A stretch of DNA of 32,762 nt from an uncultured Collinsella sp. (GTDB lineage Bacteria > Actinomycetota > Coriobacteriia > Coriobacteriales > Coriobacteriaceae). Positions 7,303 to 16,292 of the stretch are shown here, piece by piece. The notes below the pieces were generated by a model. It ran no database searches and was not told the DNA's origin. It was given only the letters and a program-made list of their open reading frames with translations. The position numbers were made by a program, and so were the translations under genes. The stretch covers positions 1 through 32,762 of the forward strand of contig CAAEON010000033.1 of assembly GCA_900757615.1 (NCBI GenBank), given 5' to 3'. Within the stretch, counting starts at the first letter, position 1; each line of letters opens with the position of its first letter.

Positions 7303-8232
7303 CTAAGCTGCGAGATCGGATGCGTCCTGGTAGGACGCCATAGGACGGGTAGCGCCCGCGACGGTGGTCACCAGATCGCGAACACGGGAGAACGTGGAAG
7401 TGACCACCTCGTTGGCACGGCTGTAGTCGACATCGCGCTCGTAGAGCGAAACGAGCGCACGGCCCATGCCATAGGTGCCCGCGGCAGCAGTGAGCGCCTT
7501 GACGGCAAACCCAATATGCGGCGTCTGCTTGACGAGCGCGCGGGTGACCGCGCGGATCACAAGACCGCCGGCAAGAACGCCCGCGACCTCGTAGCCGCGC
7601 TCAGGCTTAATGCCGCGCCCAAAGACGGCAGCGAGCTCAAAGAGCATGCCCACCTGCGCCAGCGCCATAACGGGATAATCGGCGCCAGGCAAAAACACCA
7701 GCGCACCGGTCGCCATATTGGTGAGCGCGCACGAGGTGATGATACGATTGGCGGCCGCGATGCGCATGAAGGCAAAGTTCGCCGCAAAAGCCGTTTCCTT
7801 GTCGGTGCGATCGAGAATCCAGCGGGCAAGCGTCTCGAGCAGATACGTCTTATCGGTTGCCGCTACCACGCCGAGCATGGGCGTGGACTCCTCGATAAAC
7901 GGTACCTCCACAGCAGACTCGGCAAGCACGCACACGGGCGCGCCGGCGATCACGAGCTCCTGCACGGCACTCTCCAAGCGGTCGGATCCACACGAGAGCA
8001 CCAGCACCACATCGGTATCGGTCTTTGGAGCAATTCGCTCCTCCCCCAGACGCTCGACGCGCACAATGCCCGAGGTCGTCTGCGGCACAAAGGCGTCACG
8101 CACCGTCTCGGCCAGAAAGCGCGAGGCGGACGAATCCAGATAGACCGAGACGCGCACCGGCGTATCGGAATCCTTCTTAACGGACGCGCCCATCTTAAAA
8201 GCGCGGGTCAGCTTATCTACGGGAATTTTCAT
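7303..8232 (-). CDS. DUF697-like membrane-associated protein
   Basis: This 309-residue protein has two parts. Residues about 1-140 form an alpha/beta-like region with no motif I recognise, beginning MKIPVDKLTRAFKMG. Residues about 150-290 resemble the DUF697 (YcjF-like) domain. Small hydrophobic helices such as IITSCALTNMATGALVFLPGADYPVMALAQVGMLFELAAVFG and AGVLAGGLVIRAVTRAL, given here as segments near residues 162-205 and 218-235, are likely membrane-embedded. DUF697 proteins often carry GTPase domains, but no P-loop is present here. ATG 8232 follows GGAGGGG. It sits between rodA and the radical SAM gene with gaps of 18 and 10 bases, so it is cotranscribed with cell-shape genes. A role in envelope function is only inferred from that. 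Confidence 0.7.
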   Translation of the reverse strand: MKIPVDKLTRAFKMGASVKKDSDTPVRVSVYLDSSASRFLAETVRDAFVPQTTSGIVRVERLGEERIAPKTDTDVVLVLSCGSDRLESAVQELVIAGAPVCVLAESAVEVPFIEESTPMLGVVAATDKTYLLETLARWILDRTDKETAFAANFAFMRIAAANRIITSCALTNMATGALVFLPGADYPVMALAQVGMLFELAAVFGRGIKPERGYEVAGVLAGGLVIRAVTRALVKQTPHIGFAVKALTAAAGTYGMGRALVSLYERDVDYSRANEVVTSTFSRVRDLVTTVAGATRPMASYQDASDLAA

Positions 8233-8250
8233 AGCAAACCCCTCCAGCGG

Positions 8251-9477
8251 TTACGCGGCGCCCGAACGATGCCGCCATATGGATTGTACGATACCCACCG
8301 TCAGCAGCTGAATCATCATCGAAGACGAACCAAAGCTAATAAACGGTAGCGGAATACCGGTAATCGGCATCATGCCGATGCACATGCCGATGTTTTCGAA
8401 GGTCTGGAACGCCCACATGCCAACGATGCCCACGCACGATAGGCGCAAGAACAGCGACTCACACTTAAAGGCGACGCGAATCGTCGAAAAGATCAGCAGC
8501 ACGTAGAGGCACAGGAGCAAAAAGGAGCCGCAGAAGCCAAAGGTCTCGGACAAAAAGGCGAAGACGAAGTCGGTATGGAACTCGGGTAGGAAGCCGCCGG
8601 CCGACTGCGTCGCATGCCCCAGGCCCTTACCAAAGAAACCGCCCGAGCCGACCGCGATCAACGACTGCTGCAGATTGTACGCATCGTCCGAATCGGCATT
8701 ATCGGGGTCGATAAAGACCGTCAGACGGTTCATCTGATACTGCTTGATGAGCACATCGTGGCCGAGCAACGAATCAAAGACCGAATCGAGCGCCAGGACG
8801 AGGGCCACCAGGCCCACGAGCAGGGCCAGGGTCGACAGAACCCATTCGCGGCGCGCACCGCTCATACAGATGACGATGGCGCCCGAAACCAGCACGACCA
8901 GGCCCGAGCCCAGGTCGCCCATGGCAACGACGGCCAAAAACGGAATGGACAGCATGCCGCAAAGCTTGACGTAGTCGCGAACGGTATCGATGCGACCGTT
9001 ATACTGCGAGCCAAGCGTAGCAATAAAGAAGATGGTGATGAGCTTGGCAAGCTCAACCGGCTGGAATGTCAGGCCGATACCGGGAATCTTGATCCAGCCC
9101 GTCATGCCCAGACCGCCCGTATAGGACAGACCCGGAATCTTGGGCGAGAGGATCACGATCAGGTCGATGACGAGCAACGCCGTCGAGAAATTGGAAATAC
9201 CGCGCAGATCGGTACGCCAGACCAGCACCGCCAGCACCGCTCCGATGCCAATTCCCAGCAGATGGCGTGAGAACGAGGCATCGGCCTTAAACTGCGAAGC
9301 CGACCAGATGATGATGGCACCGTAGGCAACGAGCGCCACAGTAGCCACGAGCACGCCGATATGCACCTTTTGGCGAAACGTGCCGCGCGAGGCCGAAAGT
9401 TGCTTGTTGACGCGGTCCAGGCTGCTGCGAGAGCCGGTCTTGGTTGAACGGAACAGATCCGCCGGAGAAAAATCCAT
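8251..9477 (-). CDS. rodA: RodA, SEDS-family peptidoglycan glycosyltransferase
   Basis: RodA polymerises lipid II during lateral wall growth together with PBP2. The 408-residue product has about ten hydrophobic segments. SEDS-family motifs include YTGGLGMTGWIKIPGIGLTF followed by QPVELAK, the FIDP...AYNLQQSLIAVGSGG loop with GKGLGHATQSAGGFLPE, the HTDFVFAFLSE motif, and near the end MMPITGIPLPFISFGSSSM. A cytoplasmic N-terminus of about 40 residues precedes the first membrane segment. ATG 9477 has AGGAGG at ideal distance. It follows mrdA by 9 bases, the usual RodA-PBP2 pairing. An FtsW assignment is disfavoured by the mre context. Confidence 0.94.
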   Translation of the reverse strand: MDFSPADLFRSTKTGSRSSLDRVNKQLSASRGTFRQKVHIGVLVATVALVAYGAIIIWSASQFKADASFSRHLLGIGIGAVLAVLVWRTDLRGISNFSTALLVIDLIVILSPKIPGLSYTGGLGMTGWIKIPGIGLTFQPVELAKLITIFFIATLGSQYNGRIDTVRDYVKLCGMLSIPFLAVVAMGDLGSGLVVLVSGAIVICMSGARREWVLSTLALLVGLVALVLALDSVFDSLLGHDVLIKQYQMNRLTVFIDPDNADSDDAYNLQQSLIAVGSGGFFGKGLGHATQSAGGFLPEFHTDFVFAFLSETFGFCGSFLLLCLYVLLIFSTIRVAFKCESLFLRLSCVGIVGMWAFQTFENIGMCIGMMPITGIPLPFISFGSSSMMIQLLTVGIVQSIWRHRSGAA

Positions 9478-9486
9478 CGCAACCTC

Positions 9487-11556
9487 CTATCGAACCGAAG
9501 AATCGCCCGAGGCCGAAGAGGTATCGGGCTCGTCATAAATCACGCCGAGCACGTCGCGCACGACATGCATCGCGGTATCTGAGCCGCCGCCGCCCTGCTC
9601 CAGAACAGTAGCGATGACATACTTGGGGTCATCGGCCGGTGCATAGGCGCAGAACCACGCGTATTCGTCCTCGCCGCTTTTCTCGCCCGTGCCCGACTTG
9701 CCGTATACCTGCGGCGTCAGGGTGCCAAAGTGCGCCGCCAGGGACGTCGATGCCGTGTAAATCACGTCGTGCATGCCGTTGCGAACCAGAGCCAAATCCG
9801 AATCGCTGTTGATCTTGGCCTCCAAGCGCTTCTTCTTGCCCTTGCCGTTGTACTTATAGGCATCGCCGTCGCCATCGCGCGACACGGCAGATAAAAACAC
9901 GTGAGGCACGTACTGTTTACCGCCGTTGGCAAGACCCATATAGGCGCACGCCATCTGCAGGGGCGTCACCAGGATGTCGCCCTGGCCGATAGCGATGTTG
10001 GTCATATCGCCGGCATTCCACTTGCGGTCCTCGGCAGATGCGTCGGTGAAGTACGACTCTTTCCACTCGGCATCGGGAATACGGCCCGCGCCCTCACTCG
10101 GCAGATCGATACCGCAGGTCTTGCCTAGGCCCCAGCGACGAAAGACCTCCTGCAGGCCCTCGGAATGTTTCTCGTCATAAAAGAACGCCTTGCCCATGTC
10201 GTAGAAGACGGGGTCGCACGAGTTGGCGATACCCGACTGCAGCGTCATGGTGCCGTGGCCGGAATGCAGCCAGCAGTACTTGCCCCACGACTTGCCCAGA
10301 CCCGTCCAATAGCCCGTGCAGTTGGTCGTCTGCCCCGACGTGTAGGTTCCAAACTCAAGACCGGCCAGTGCCGAGAGCGGCTTGATGGTCGAAGCCGACA
10401 TGTACTGTCCGCTAATGGCGCGGTTGAGCAGCGGGTGCGAACCCTTGTCATCATTGAGCTCGGTCCACACGTCATTTGAGACGCCGCCGATGAAGACGGA
10501 CGGATCGAACTTGGGCTCGCTCGCCATGCCCAGGATCTCGCCATTGTTGGGATCGAGACACACCACGGCGCCGTTGCCGGCATTGCTGTAGCCAGTGGTC
10601 TTGGCAAGCTCGATAGCGCTCGCCAGCGCCGTCTCACAGGCTTGTTGGATCTTAAGGTCGAGCGTGAGCTTAATGTCGGAGCCGGCCTTCGCGGGCACGG
10701 CGCCGGCCTGACCGGTCACATTGCCCGAGGCATCGACCTTGACGGTCTGCTCGCCACGAATGCCCTGCAGCAGGTTTTCGTAGTAGCTCTCAACGCCCGC
10801 CTGGCCCACGATATCGCCCGACTGGTACGTAATCTTGCCAGCAGAAGCATCATCGTCGCCAGAGGTTTTCTTATTCTGGGCCTCGAGCTGCTCTGAGGTA
10901 ATGGTGCCGGTATAGCCCAAGATATGGCATGCCGTCTCGCCATATGGATACTGGCGCTCGGTACGCTCGGCAATCTTGACGCCCGGGAACTCGCCGGCAT
11001 GCTCCTGAATATAGGCAACCGTGGAACGACGGACGTCCGTCGCGATGGTATGCAGGCTCTGAGCGCCCTCTGTATTGTCCTGAATATTGCGAAGGACCGC
11101 CACGTAAGGCATTCCAAGCACGTTGGCAAGATGGCGAACCAGAACCTCATCCTCCGCAAGATCGCGGTAGGCCACGACAGCAAGAGAGGGACGGTTCTGG
11201 ACAAGCGCCACGCCATTGCGGTCGAGGATGCGGCCGCGCACAGCGGGTGTGGTAACGGTGCGAGTCTGATTGCTATTAGCCTGCTTCTCGTAATAGTCCG
11301 ACGAGACCATCTGCATGCCCCACAGCTTGACGGCAAGCGCCGCAAACATCGCGCCCACACCCGCGGTGAGGATGGAAAAGCGGCCCTTAAAGGCGGTCGC
11401 CGCGGTATTGCCCTCGCCCTCGGTGGCGCGCGGGGCCGTTCCATGCTGCGTATCGTAGGTAAAACGGGAATCGCCCCGACGCATGATGACCAGCGCGACC
11501 ACGATGGCCACGACCAGCACGATACCGGCGATAATAACCGTCATCTGGGAAGACAT
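9487..11556 (-). CDS. mrdA: Penicillin-binding protein 2 (class B transpeptidase)
   Basis: This 689-residue class B PBP crosslinks peptidoglycan with RodA. The dimerisation (pedestal) domain starts at about residue 103 (PAVRGRILDRNGVAL). The transpeptidase domain has the catalytic SxxK as S389-T-I-K392, the second motif as S446-C-D448 as in PBP2 proteins, and K620-S-G-T623. A Ser/Asp-rich tail ends the protein. There are two hydrophobic segments before the pedestal, residues 6-24 and about 60-82, separated by a charged linker starting MRRGDSR. Most PBP2 proteins have only one. GGGGAGG in front of ATG 11556 supports the long form. Gaps to mreD and rodA are 13 and 9 bases. Confidence 0.94.
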   Translation of the reverse strand: MSSQMTVIIAGIVLVVAIVVALVIMRRGDSRFTYDTQHGTAPRATEGEGNTAATAFKGRFSILTAGVGAMFAALAVKLWGMQMVSSDYYEKQANSNQTRTVTTPAVRGRILDRNGVALVQNRPSLAVVAYRDLAEDEVLVRHLANVLGMPYVAVLRNIQDNTEGAQSLHTIATDVRRSTVAYIQEHAGEFPGVKIAERTERQYPYGETACHILGYTGTITSEQLEAQNKKTSGDDDASAGKITYQSGDIVGQAGVESYYENLLQGIRGEQTVKVDASGNVTGQAGAVPAKAGSDIKLTLDLKIQQACETALASAIELAKTTGYSNAGNGAVVCLDPNNGEILGMASEPKFDPSVFIGGVSNDVWTELNDDKGSHPLLNRAISGQYMSASTIKPLSALAGLEFGTYTSGQTTNCTGYWTGLGKSWGKYCWLHSGHGTMTLQSGIANSCDPVFYDMGKAFFYDEKHSEGLQEVFRRWGLGKTCGIDLPSEGAGRIPDAEWKESYFTDASAEDRKWNAGDMTNIAIGQGDILVTPLQMACAYMGLANGGKQYVPHVFLSAVSRDGDGDAYKYNGKGKKKRLEAKINSDSDLALVRNGMHDVIYTASTSLAAHFGTLTPQVYGKSGTGEKSGEDEYAWFCAYAPADDPKYVIATVLEQGGGGSDTAMHVVRDVLGVIYDEPDTSSASGDSSVR

Positions 11557-11569
11557 CTACGGGCCTCCC

Positions 11570-12136
11570 CTATTTGAGCTTGCGGGTCTTGGGCTTAAAG
11601 CGCATACCCGCCTGGCGTCCGCCACGTGCGGAGAATCCATAGCCGGACTGCGGCACGACGCCGGACATCAAAAATGGAATGGCAACCAGACCCGTCAGGA
11701 TCGAAGACGGCAGCGCATGGCCGAAAATCCCCACGACAAAGCTCGTCTCCAAACCCATAAACAGCAAGATGATGCTGTAAATCACATTAATGACGAGCGC
11801 GAAGGCGCCCACCGTGATGCCGCGCGCACTCGGGGTACCGCCCGTCTGACCGGCGGCGCTGTGCACCAAGGCAAAAGAACCCACGGTCAGCAGGAGCGAC
11901 ATAACGCCCACCGGCACGGCAGCGGACAGGTCATAGAACAAGCCACTGCAAAAACCGCACACGACGGCACGGGTCGGGTCGCCCGAGAACACACTCAGGC
12001 ACACAAGAATAATCATAAAGTTGACGCGACCGCCCGCAATGGAGATCTGCGGTGCGAGGCCTGCCTGCAGCAGCACGCACACGATGGCGGCGATTACAAA
12101 CGTGCGGGAGCTCATCCCCTGCTCGTGTAGATCCAT
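11570..12136 (-). CDS. mreD: Rod shape-determining protein MreD
   Basis: MreD is the small membrane component of the elongasome. The 188-residue product has five or six hydrophobic segments, including the first helix TFVIAAIVCVLLQAGLAP and the FMIILVCLSVFSGDPTRAVVCGFCSGLFYDL region, whose GxxxGLxxDL-like pattern is the most conserved part of the family. A basic tail (RFKPKTRKLK) is cytoplasmic. The frame opens at 12142, but ATG 12136 has AGGGGG seven bases upstream and is preferred; a third ATG at 12115 is also possible. It lies a few bases after mreC and 13 before mrdA. Confidence 0.88.
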   Translation of the reverse strand: MDLHEQGMSSRTFVIAAIVCVLLQAGLAPQISIAGGRVNFMIILVCLSVFSGDPTRAVVCGFCSGLFYDLSAAVPVGVMSLLLTVGSFALVHSAAGQTGGTPSARGITVGAFALVINVIYSIILLFMGLETSFVVGIFGHALPSSILTGLVAIPFLMSGVVPQSGYGFSARGGRQAGMRFKPKTRKLK

Positions 12137-12147
12137 GGACATGCCCC

Positions 12148-13146
12148 CTATTCGCTCGAGCCGGAATCAGTCGTCTCGGACGTGTCGGAACTGTCGTCCG
12201 AGTTCTCGTCCTTCGTCTTGGTCGCAGCATCGCGCGACGTTCCCTGCGGCGTGCTGTTGGCCGTGCTCACGTCCTCATCCGAGGCCGACTGTTCGTCGGT
12301 CAGCGAGGTAATGACCAGCACTTCCTCGTTGTTCTCGGCCGTTGTCTGAGCGCGCACCACAATGGTGTAGTACACGTCGTTTGCAGATTTCTCAACCGAC
12401 GAGACGGTGCCGAGCGGTAGACCCTTGGGGAACACACCGCCAATGCCCGAGGTCACGATGATGTCGCCAACCTTAACGTCGGAGTCAACGCTCACGTACT
12501 CAAGACGCAGCGTGCCGTCAGCCTGACCCTGCAGCATGCCCTGGGCGCGCGTGTCCTGCACCATGGCGGACACGCCCGAGTTCTCGTCGCCAATCAGGCG
12601 CACGGTCGATGTCTTGGCCGAAACTTCGATGATCTGTCCGATAACACCGGCCGAACTCGTCACAGGCATGTTGATGGAAAGCCCGTCGGCAGAACCCTTG
12701 TCGATGGTTACGGTCGAAGTCCAGGCATCGCCCGAGGCACCAACGATACGAGCTGCGGTCGATTTGAGGTTGTAGGTCGACTGCAGGCCGACCAGCCCCT
12801 CCAGACGCTCAGCAGTCTTTTGGGCCTCGGAGAGCTCGGCGACCTTAGAGGTCAGCTCCTCGTTTTGCTTCTTGAGGTCGTCGAGCGTGTCCTGCGACGC
12901 CGTAAGGTTAGAGAACACGTTGCCGATCGCGTTGAAGGGAGCCGCCACAGCCGAGCCCACGAAGCGCACCGGCGAGGTAATCGTCGTCACGCCCGAGCGC
13001 ACGGCATGAATCGGCCCGGCCTCGCCCTCACGAATATAAAACGTGAGCAGCAACACCGAAATCAGGCTGAAAACAATCAACGGGCGCATACCCGTTGATT
13101 GTCGCTTGGTATTCAGATTTGTGGAGAAACCCGAAGATCGTGCCAA
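12148..13146 (-). CDS. mreC: Rod shape-determining protein MreC
   Basis: MreC is a bitopic membrane protein that links the MreB cytoskeleton to PBP2. The 332-residue product has a short basic cytoplasmic N-terminus and a membrane helix at about residues 21-38 (RPLIVFSLISVLLLTFYI). A coiled coil follows at about 85-118 (DDLKKQNEELTSKVAELSEAQ region), then the beta-rich MreC core with ARIVGASGDAWTSTVTIDKG, VRLIGDENSGVSAMV and DIIVTSGIGGVFPKGLPLG. After about residue 285 comes a Ser/Thr/Asp/Glu-rich tail with no expected fold. The gene starts 21 bases behind mreB and ends just before mreD. Confidence 0.94.
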   Translation of the reverse strand: MARSSGFSTNLNTKRQSTGMRPLIVFSLISVLLLTFYIREGEAGPIHAVRSGVTTITSPVRFVGSAVAAPFNAIGNVFSNLTASQDTLDDLKKQNEELTSKVAELSEAQKTAERLEGLVGLQSTYNLKSTAARIVGASGDAWTSTVTIDKGSADGLSINMPVTSSAGVIGQIIEVSAKTSTVRLIGDENSGVSAMVQDTRAQGMLQGQADGTLRLEYVSVDSDVKVGDIIVTSGIGGVFPKGLPLGTVSSVEKSANDVYYTIVVRAQTTAENNEEVLVITSLTDEQSASDEDVSTANSTPQGTSRDAATKTKDENSDDSSDTSETTDSGSSE

Positions 13147-13167
13147 ATGGAATCCACCTTTTGGAAA

Positions 13168-14211
13168 TTAAGCATTGGTCTGGACGAAGCCGCCATCAAA
13201 CGCATTGGCCTCGAGCACGCGGGCACAGCCGTTAACAACGTTATCGAGCGCCGTGGGGCTAACGTTGACCGAAACGCCGGTCTCATCGCGCAGGCGCACG
13301 TCGAGACCGCGCAGCAGCGCGCCGCCACCGGTCAGCAAAATGCCGTAGTACATAAGGTCCGAGGCAAGATCGGGAGGCGTAGCGTCGAGTGCGTCCTTGA
13401 CGGCCTTGGCCATCTCGTCGAGCGGCTTGTTGAGTGCGCGACGAATCTCCTCGCTCTCGATGCGCACGGTCTTAGGCAGACCGGTGATCACGTCGCGGCC
13501 GTTGACCTCGACGTCGAGCTCGTCCTTGAGCGGCACGGCGGAGCCGACCTTGATCTTGATGTCCTCTGCCGTACGCTCGCCGATGGCCAGGTTGTAGGCA
13601 TCACGAACGTGCGTGAGGATGGCCTGGTCGAACTCGTCGCCGGCAATACGGATGGACTGTGAGACGACGATGCCGCCCATAGCGATAACGGCAACCTCGG
13701 TGGTACCGCCACCGATGTCGATGACCATGGAGCCGGTGGGTTCCTCAACAGGCAGGTCAGCGCCGATAGCGGCGGCCATAGGCTCTTCGATCAGATAGGC
13801 CTGGCGTGCACCGGCCTGAATCGTGGCCTCAAAGACAGCTCGCTTCTCGACCGACGTGACGCCGGAGGGAACGCAGACGACAACGCGCGGACGCGGAGTC
13901 CACGGATAGCGCTTCTCGGACGCCTTGTCGATAAAGTAGCGAAGCATGGCCTCGGTAACATCGAAGTCGGCGATGACGCCGTCCTTCAGGGGACGAACGG
14001 CCACGATGTTGCCGGGCGTACGGCCGAGCATGCGCTTTGCCTCGATACCGACCGCCAGGATGCGCTCGTCATTCTTGTCGATGGCGACTACAGAGGGCTC
14101 ACGAATGACGATGCCCTTGCCGCGCACTGAGACAAGCGTATTGGCGGTGCCAAGGTCGATGGCAAGATCGCCCGCATAGCTACCGAAGAACATATCCATC
14201 AAAGAAAACAA
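13168..14211 (-). CDS. mreB: Rod shape-determining protein MreB
   Basis: MreB is the bacterial actin that positions wall synthesis along the cell cylinder. The 347-residue product has the actin-fold nucleotide motifs: AIDLGTANTLV (phosphate 1, about 17-27), VIDIGGGTTEVAVI (phosphate 2, about 164-177) and LTGGGALLRGLD (adenosine motif, about 293-304), plus VVVCVPSGVTSVEKRA. The reading frame starts with TTG at 14211, five bases after GGAG; an ATG at 14199 would be too far from any Shine-Dalgarno sequence. As first gene of the mreBCD-mrdA-rodA block it implies a rod-shaped or elongating cell. A promoter is expected in 14212-14270, but I see no convincing -35/-10 pair there. Confidence 0.97.
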   Translation of the reverse strand: MFSLMDMFFGSYAGDLAIDLGTANTLVSVRGKGIVIREPSVVAIDKNDERILAVGIEAKRMLGRTPGNIVAVRPLKDGVIADFDVTEAMLRYFIDKASEKRYPWTPRPRVVVCVPSGVTSVEKRAVFEATIQAGARQAYLIEEPMAAAIGADLPVEEPTGSMVIDIGGGTTEVAVIAMGGIVVSQSIRIAGDEFDQAILTHVRDAYNLAIGERTAEDIKIKVGSAVPLKDELDVEVNGRDVITGLPKTVRIESEEIRRALNKPLDEMAKAVKDALDATPPDLASDLMYYGILLTGGGALLRGLDVRLRDETGVSVNVSPTALDNVVNGCARVLEANAFDGGFVQTNA

Positions 14212-14271
14212 CGCAACTCCTGATGTGTTGGATGATTGCTGGAAAACTACTAGCTCATCATACTAGCGCAA

Positions 14272-14304
14272 GCCCGGCACCTCACTTGCGGTGAAGCGCC
14301 GGGC
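14272..14304 (-). terminator. Hairpin after the TPR gene, probable terminator without a good T-run
   Basis: GCCCGGC (14272-14278) pairs with GCCGGGC (14298-14304), and an inner TCAC/GTGA pair extends the stem. On the minus strand it is followed by TTGCGCTAG rather than a run of T, so it is at best a weak intrinsic terminator. It separates the cyclophilin-TPR unit from mreB. Just past it on the minus strand lie two direct copies of GCTAGTA. Confidence 0.5.
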
Positions 14305-14326
14305 AAAGCTAAATCCCATAAGGTCA

Positions 14327-15631
14327 CTACTGGTTGTCAGCAGCCGAGAAATCCATATCGAGCGAGGAAACGGCCCAGCCGATATGGTTGTCGGAGCGCA
14401 CGAATTTGACGGTGTACTCCTGCTCGCCTCCCTTGGACAGCGATACCTTCACCTTAGCGGTCGTCTCGGTCATGGACTGATCCATGCCCTCGACGGACAC
14501 GGTGGCACCCTGCGGAATCGAGGAGATGATCATCGACTTGGCGTCCTCGGACAGGCTCGAGGCCAGGCAAGACTCGGCCATTGCGGTGTCACCGTCGCCG
14601 GCAGCCTGGAACAGATCGGTGATAACCGACTCCTGAGACGGGAAGCCAAAGCCGCGCGTGTAGGCAAAGCCCAGACCGCCCGCGGCGATCAAAATGAGCA
14701 GAAGCAGCACGATGAAGACTTTGAGACCCGTGTGGCGATGGCGGCGACGAACCTTGGCCTGTTTACGATCCTGACGGTCCTGCTGGACCATCTCGGACTC
14801 GGACAGCGTAAAGAAGCCGGTGTCCGAGGGATCGGGCATAAACTGACCGGTCGCGCCCGTAGGATCGAGCGGATCGACGGCAGGAGCGTCCATCGCGGGC
14901 GCCGGAGCCGTGGCCATAGCCGTCTGGGCAGACAGCGCGGCAAGCGAATCGTGCACGCGGGCAAGCTCGTCGGCCTGCTCGGAGGTGAGCTGGTAGATGC
15001 CATCGGCAGTAGCGGCGTTAAAGGCGTCGAGGGCGTCGGAGGGACGGCCGGCGGCAGAAAGCGCCTGACCCATGCCGGCGTTGAGCGCACGCGTGTCGTC
15101 GCGGGGGCCGGCAAAGTCGATAGCCGTGCGGTAGGTCTCCACGGCATCCGCCGGACGGCCGAGCTTGATGAAGCAACGACCGAGCTCGCCGAGAGCAGCG
15201 GCAGGAGCCGGATTGGCGCCGTCGATGGCGGCCTGACGGAAGGCAGTACCCGCGTTGGCATAGTCGCCCGACTGGAACAGCGCGTTACCCAGGCCCAGAT
15301 AGGCCTTAAACGGCGTGGCATAGGAAGCATCCTGCGTAGCAGCAGAGAACGCCTGGGCGGCCGTCGTGTAGTCGCCCACGGCGGCGAGCGCCTTGCCGCG
15401 GTTGGTGAGCAGCGCGCCGCGCTTGCCGTAGGTGCCGTCGTTGAGGGCGGCGGCATAGGCCTCCGCGGCCTCGGCATACATGCCCAGGTGCATCAAGGCG
15501 TTGCCACGAAGGTGATCGGCCTCGCCCATAATCTCATCGGGAGTCTTTGCCGCCCCAAGCATCTGGGCTGCAGCGGAAAAATCACCCGCGCGGTAAGCGG
15601 CGCGGCCCTGTTGGATCAGCTGGCTATTCAA
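14327..15631 (-). CDS. TPR-repeat single-pass membrane protein, function unknown
   Basis: The 434-residue product begins with about five tetratricopeptide repeats (residues 1-205, e.g. GRAAYRAGDFSAAAQ, LGNALFQSGDYANAG, LGRCFIKLGRPADAV). A linker rich in Ala, Pro and Asp follows (235-275). A very basic stretch (QDRKQAKVRRRHRH, 287-300) leads into a membrane helix at about 303-324. The remaining 110 residues lie outside by the positive-inside rule and resemble a small DUF4878-like alpha/beta lipoprotein-type fold. So an internal protein-binding TPR platform appears joined to an external domain. It follows the cyclophilin gene by 11 bases and is its operon partner. TPRs bind proteins, but no partner can be named. 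Confidence 0.72.
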   Translation of the reverse strand: MNSQLIQQGRAAYRAGDFSAAAQMLGAAKTPDEIMGEADHLRGNALMHLGMYAEAAEAYAAALNDGTYGKRGALLTNRGKALAAVGDYTTAAQAFSAATQDASYATPFKAYLGLGNALFQSGDYANAGTAFRQAAIDGANPAPAAALGELGRCFIKLGRPADAVETYRTAIDFAGPRDDTRALNAGMGQALSAAGRPSDALDAFNAATADGIYQLTSEQADELARVHDSLAALSAQTAMATAPAPAMDAPAVDPLDPTGATGQFMPDPSDTGFFTLSESEMVQQDRQDRKQAKVRRRHRHTGLKVFIVLLLLILIAAGGLGFAYTRGFGFPSQESVITDLFQAAGDGDTAMAESCLASSLSEDAKSMIISSIPQGATVSVEGMDQSMTETTAKVKVSLSKGGEQEYTVKFVRSDNHIGWAVSSLDMDFSAADNQ

Positions 15632-15642
15632 GGAAGTCCCCT

Positions 15643-16185
15643 TTACTCGTGAACGATCTCGACATGGACGATCTCGTCGCCGGCACGCAGCTGCGAAATC
15701 ACATCGAGACCCTCGACCGTGGTACCAAAGACGGTGTAACCGGAATCGAGGTTATGCTGGGCACCCAGGCAGAAGTAGAACTGCGAACCCGCGGAATCGG
15801 GGTCCATGGAGCGTGCCATGGCAAGGGCGCCATCGACATGGCTGTTGCGCGGATTGGTGGCAAACTCGCCCTTGATGCAGTAGCCGGGGCCACCGGTACC
15901 GGGCATGCCGTCGGGGCCCTCAAGACCGGCAGCGACGTCCGCGCCGGACATATCGCGGGTATTGGGGTCGCCGCCCTGAATAACGAAGCCGGGAACATAG
16001 CGATGGAACTTAAGGCCATCATAGAAGCCCATCGTGGAAAGCTCGCAGAAGTTCGCGACATGAATGGGAGCGCCCTCGCCGTCAAACTTAACCTTGATGG
16101 TACCCTTCGACGTCTCGATAACGGCGCACTCGTCGCCGGCAAGCTGATACTCGGGCGTGTAGAGCTCTTTCTTAAAACCAAACAT
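15643..16185 (-). CDS. Cyclophilin-type peptidyl-prolyl cis-trans isomerase
   Basis: The 180-residue protein catalyses proline cis-trans isomerisation. It contains GTIKVKFDGEGAPIHVANFCEL, the active-site stretch FYDGLKFHRYVPGFVIQGGDP (arginine in FHR; these are parts of residues 28-49 and 54-75), and MARSMDPDSAGSQFYFCL, matching the cyclophilin core. The position of the tryptophan that binds cyclosporin in eukaryotic members is not conserved. No signal peptide is present, so it should be cytoplasmic. ATG 16185 follows GGAAGGA. A good promoter lies 40 bases upstream, and the gene leads a two-gene unit with the TPR protein. Confidence 0.93.
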   Translation of the reverse strand: MFGFKKELYTPEYQLAGDECAVIETSKGTIKVKFDGEGAPIHVANFCELSTMGFYDGLKFHRYVPGFVIQGGDPNTRDMSGADVAAGLEGPDGMPGTGGPGYCIKGEFATNPRNSHVDGALAMARSMDPDSAGSQFYFCLGAQHNLDSGYTVFGTTVEGLDVISQLRAGDEIVHVEIVHE

Positions 16186-16224
16186 GTGGTTCCTTCCTCG
16201 TGCGTTTAAAGCATATTTGTACGA

Positions 16225-16254
16225 ATTGTAGCAATAAGCATGCGCTTACATCAA
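16225..16254 (-). promoter_or_regulatory. Sigma-70-type promoter for the cyclophilin-TPR unit
   Basis: On the minus strand TTGATG (16249-16254), an 18-base spacer and TACAAT (16225-16230) form a good promoter. Transcription would begin near 16218, about 33 bases upstream of the cyclophilin start codon. Confidence 0.65.
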
Positions 16255-16292
16255 TTGCGCACGTAGGTTATGCCGACTATGGCGAACTAATT

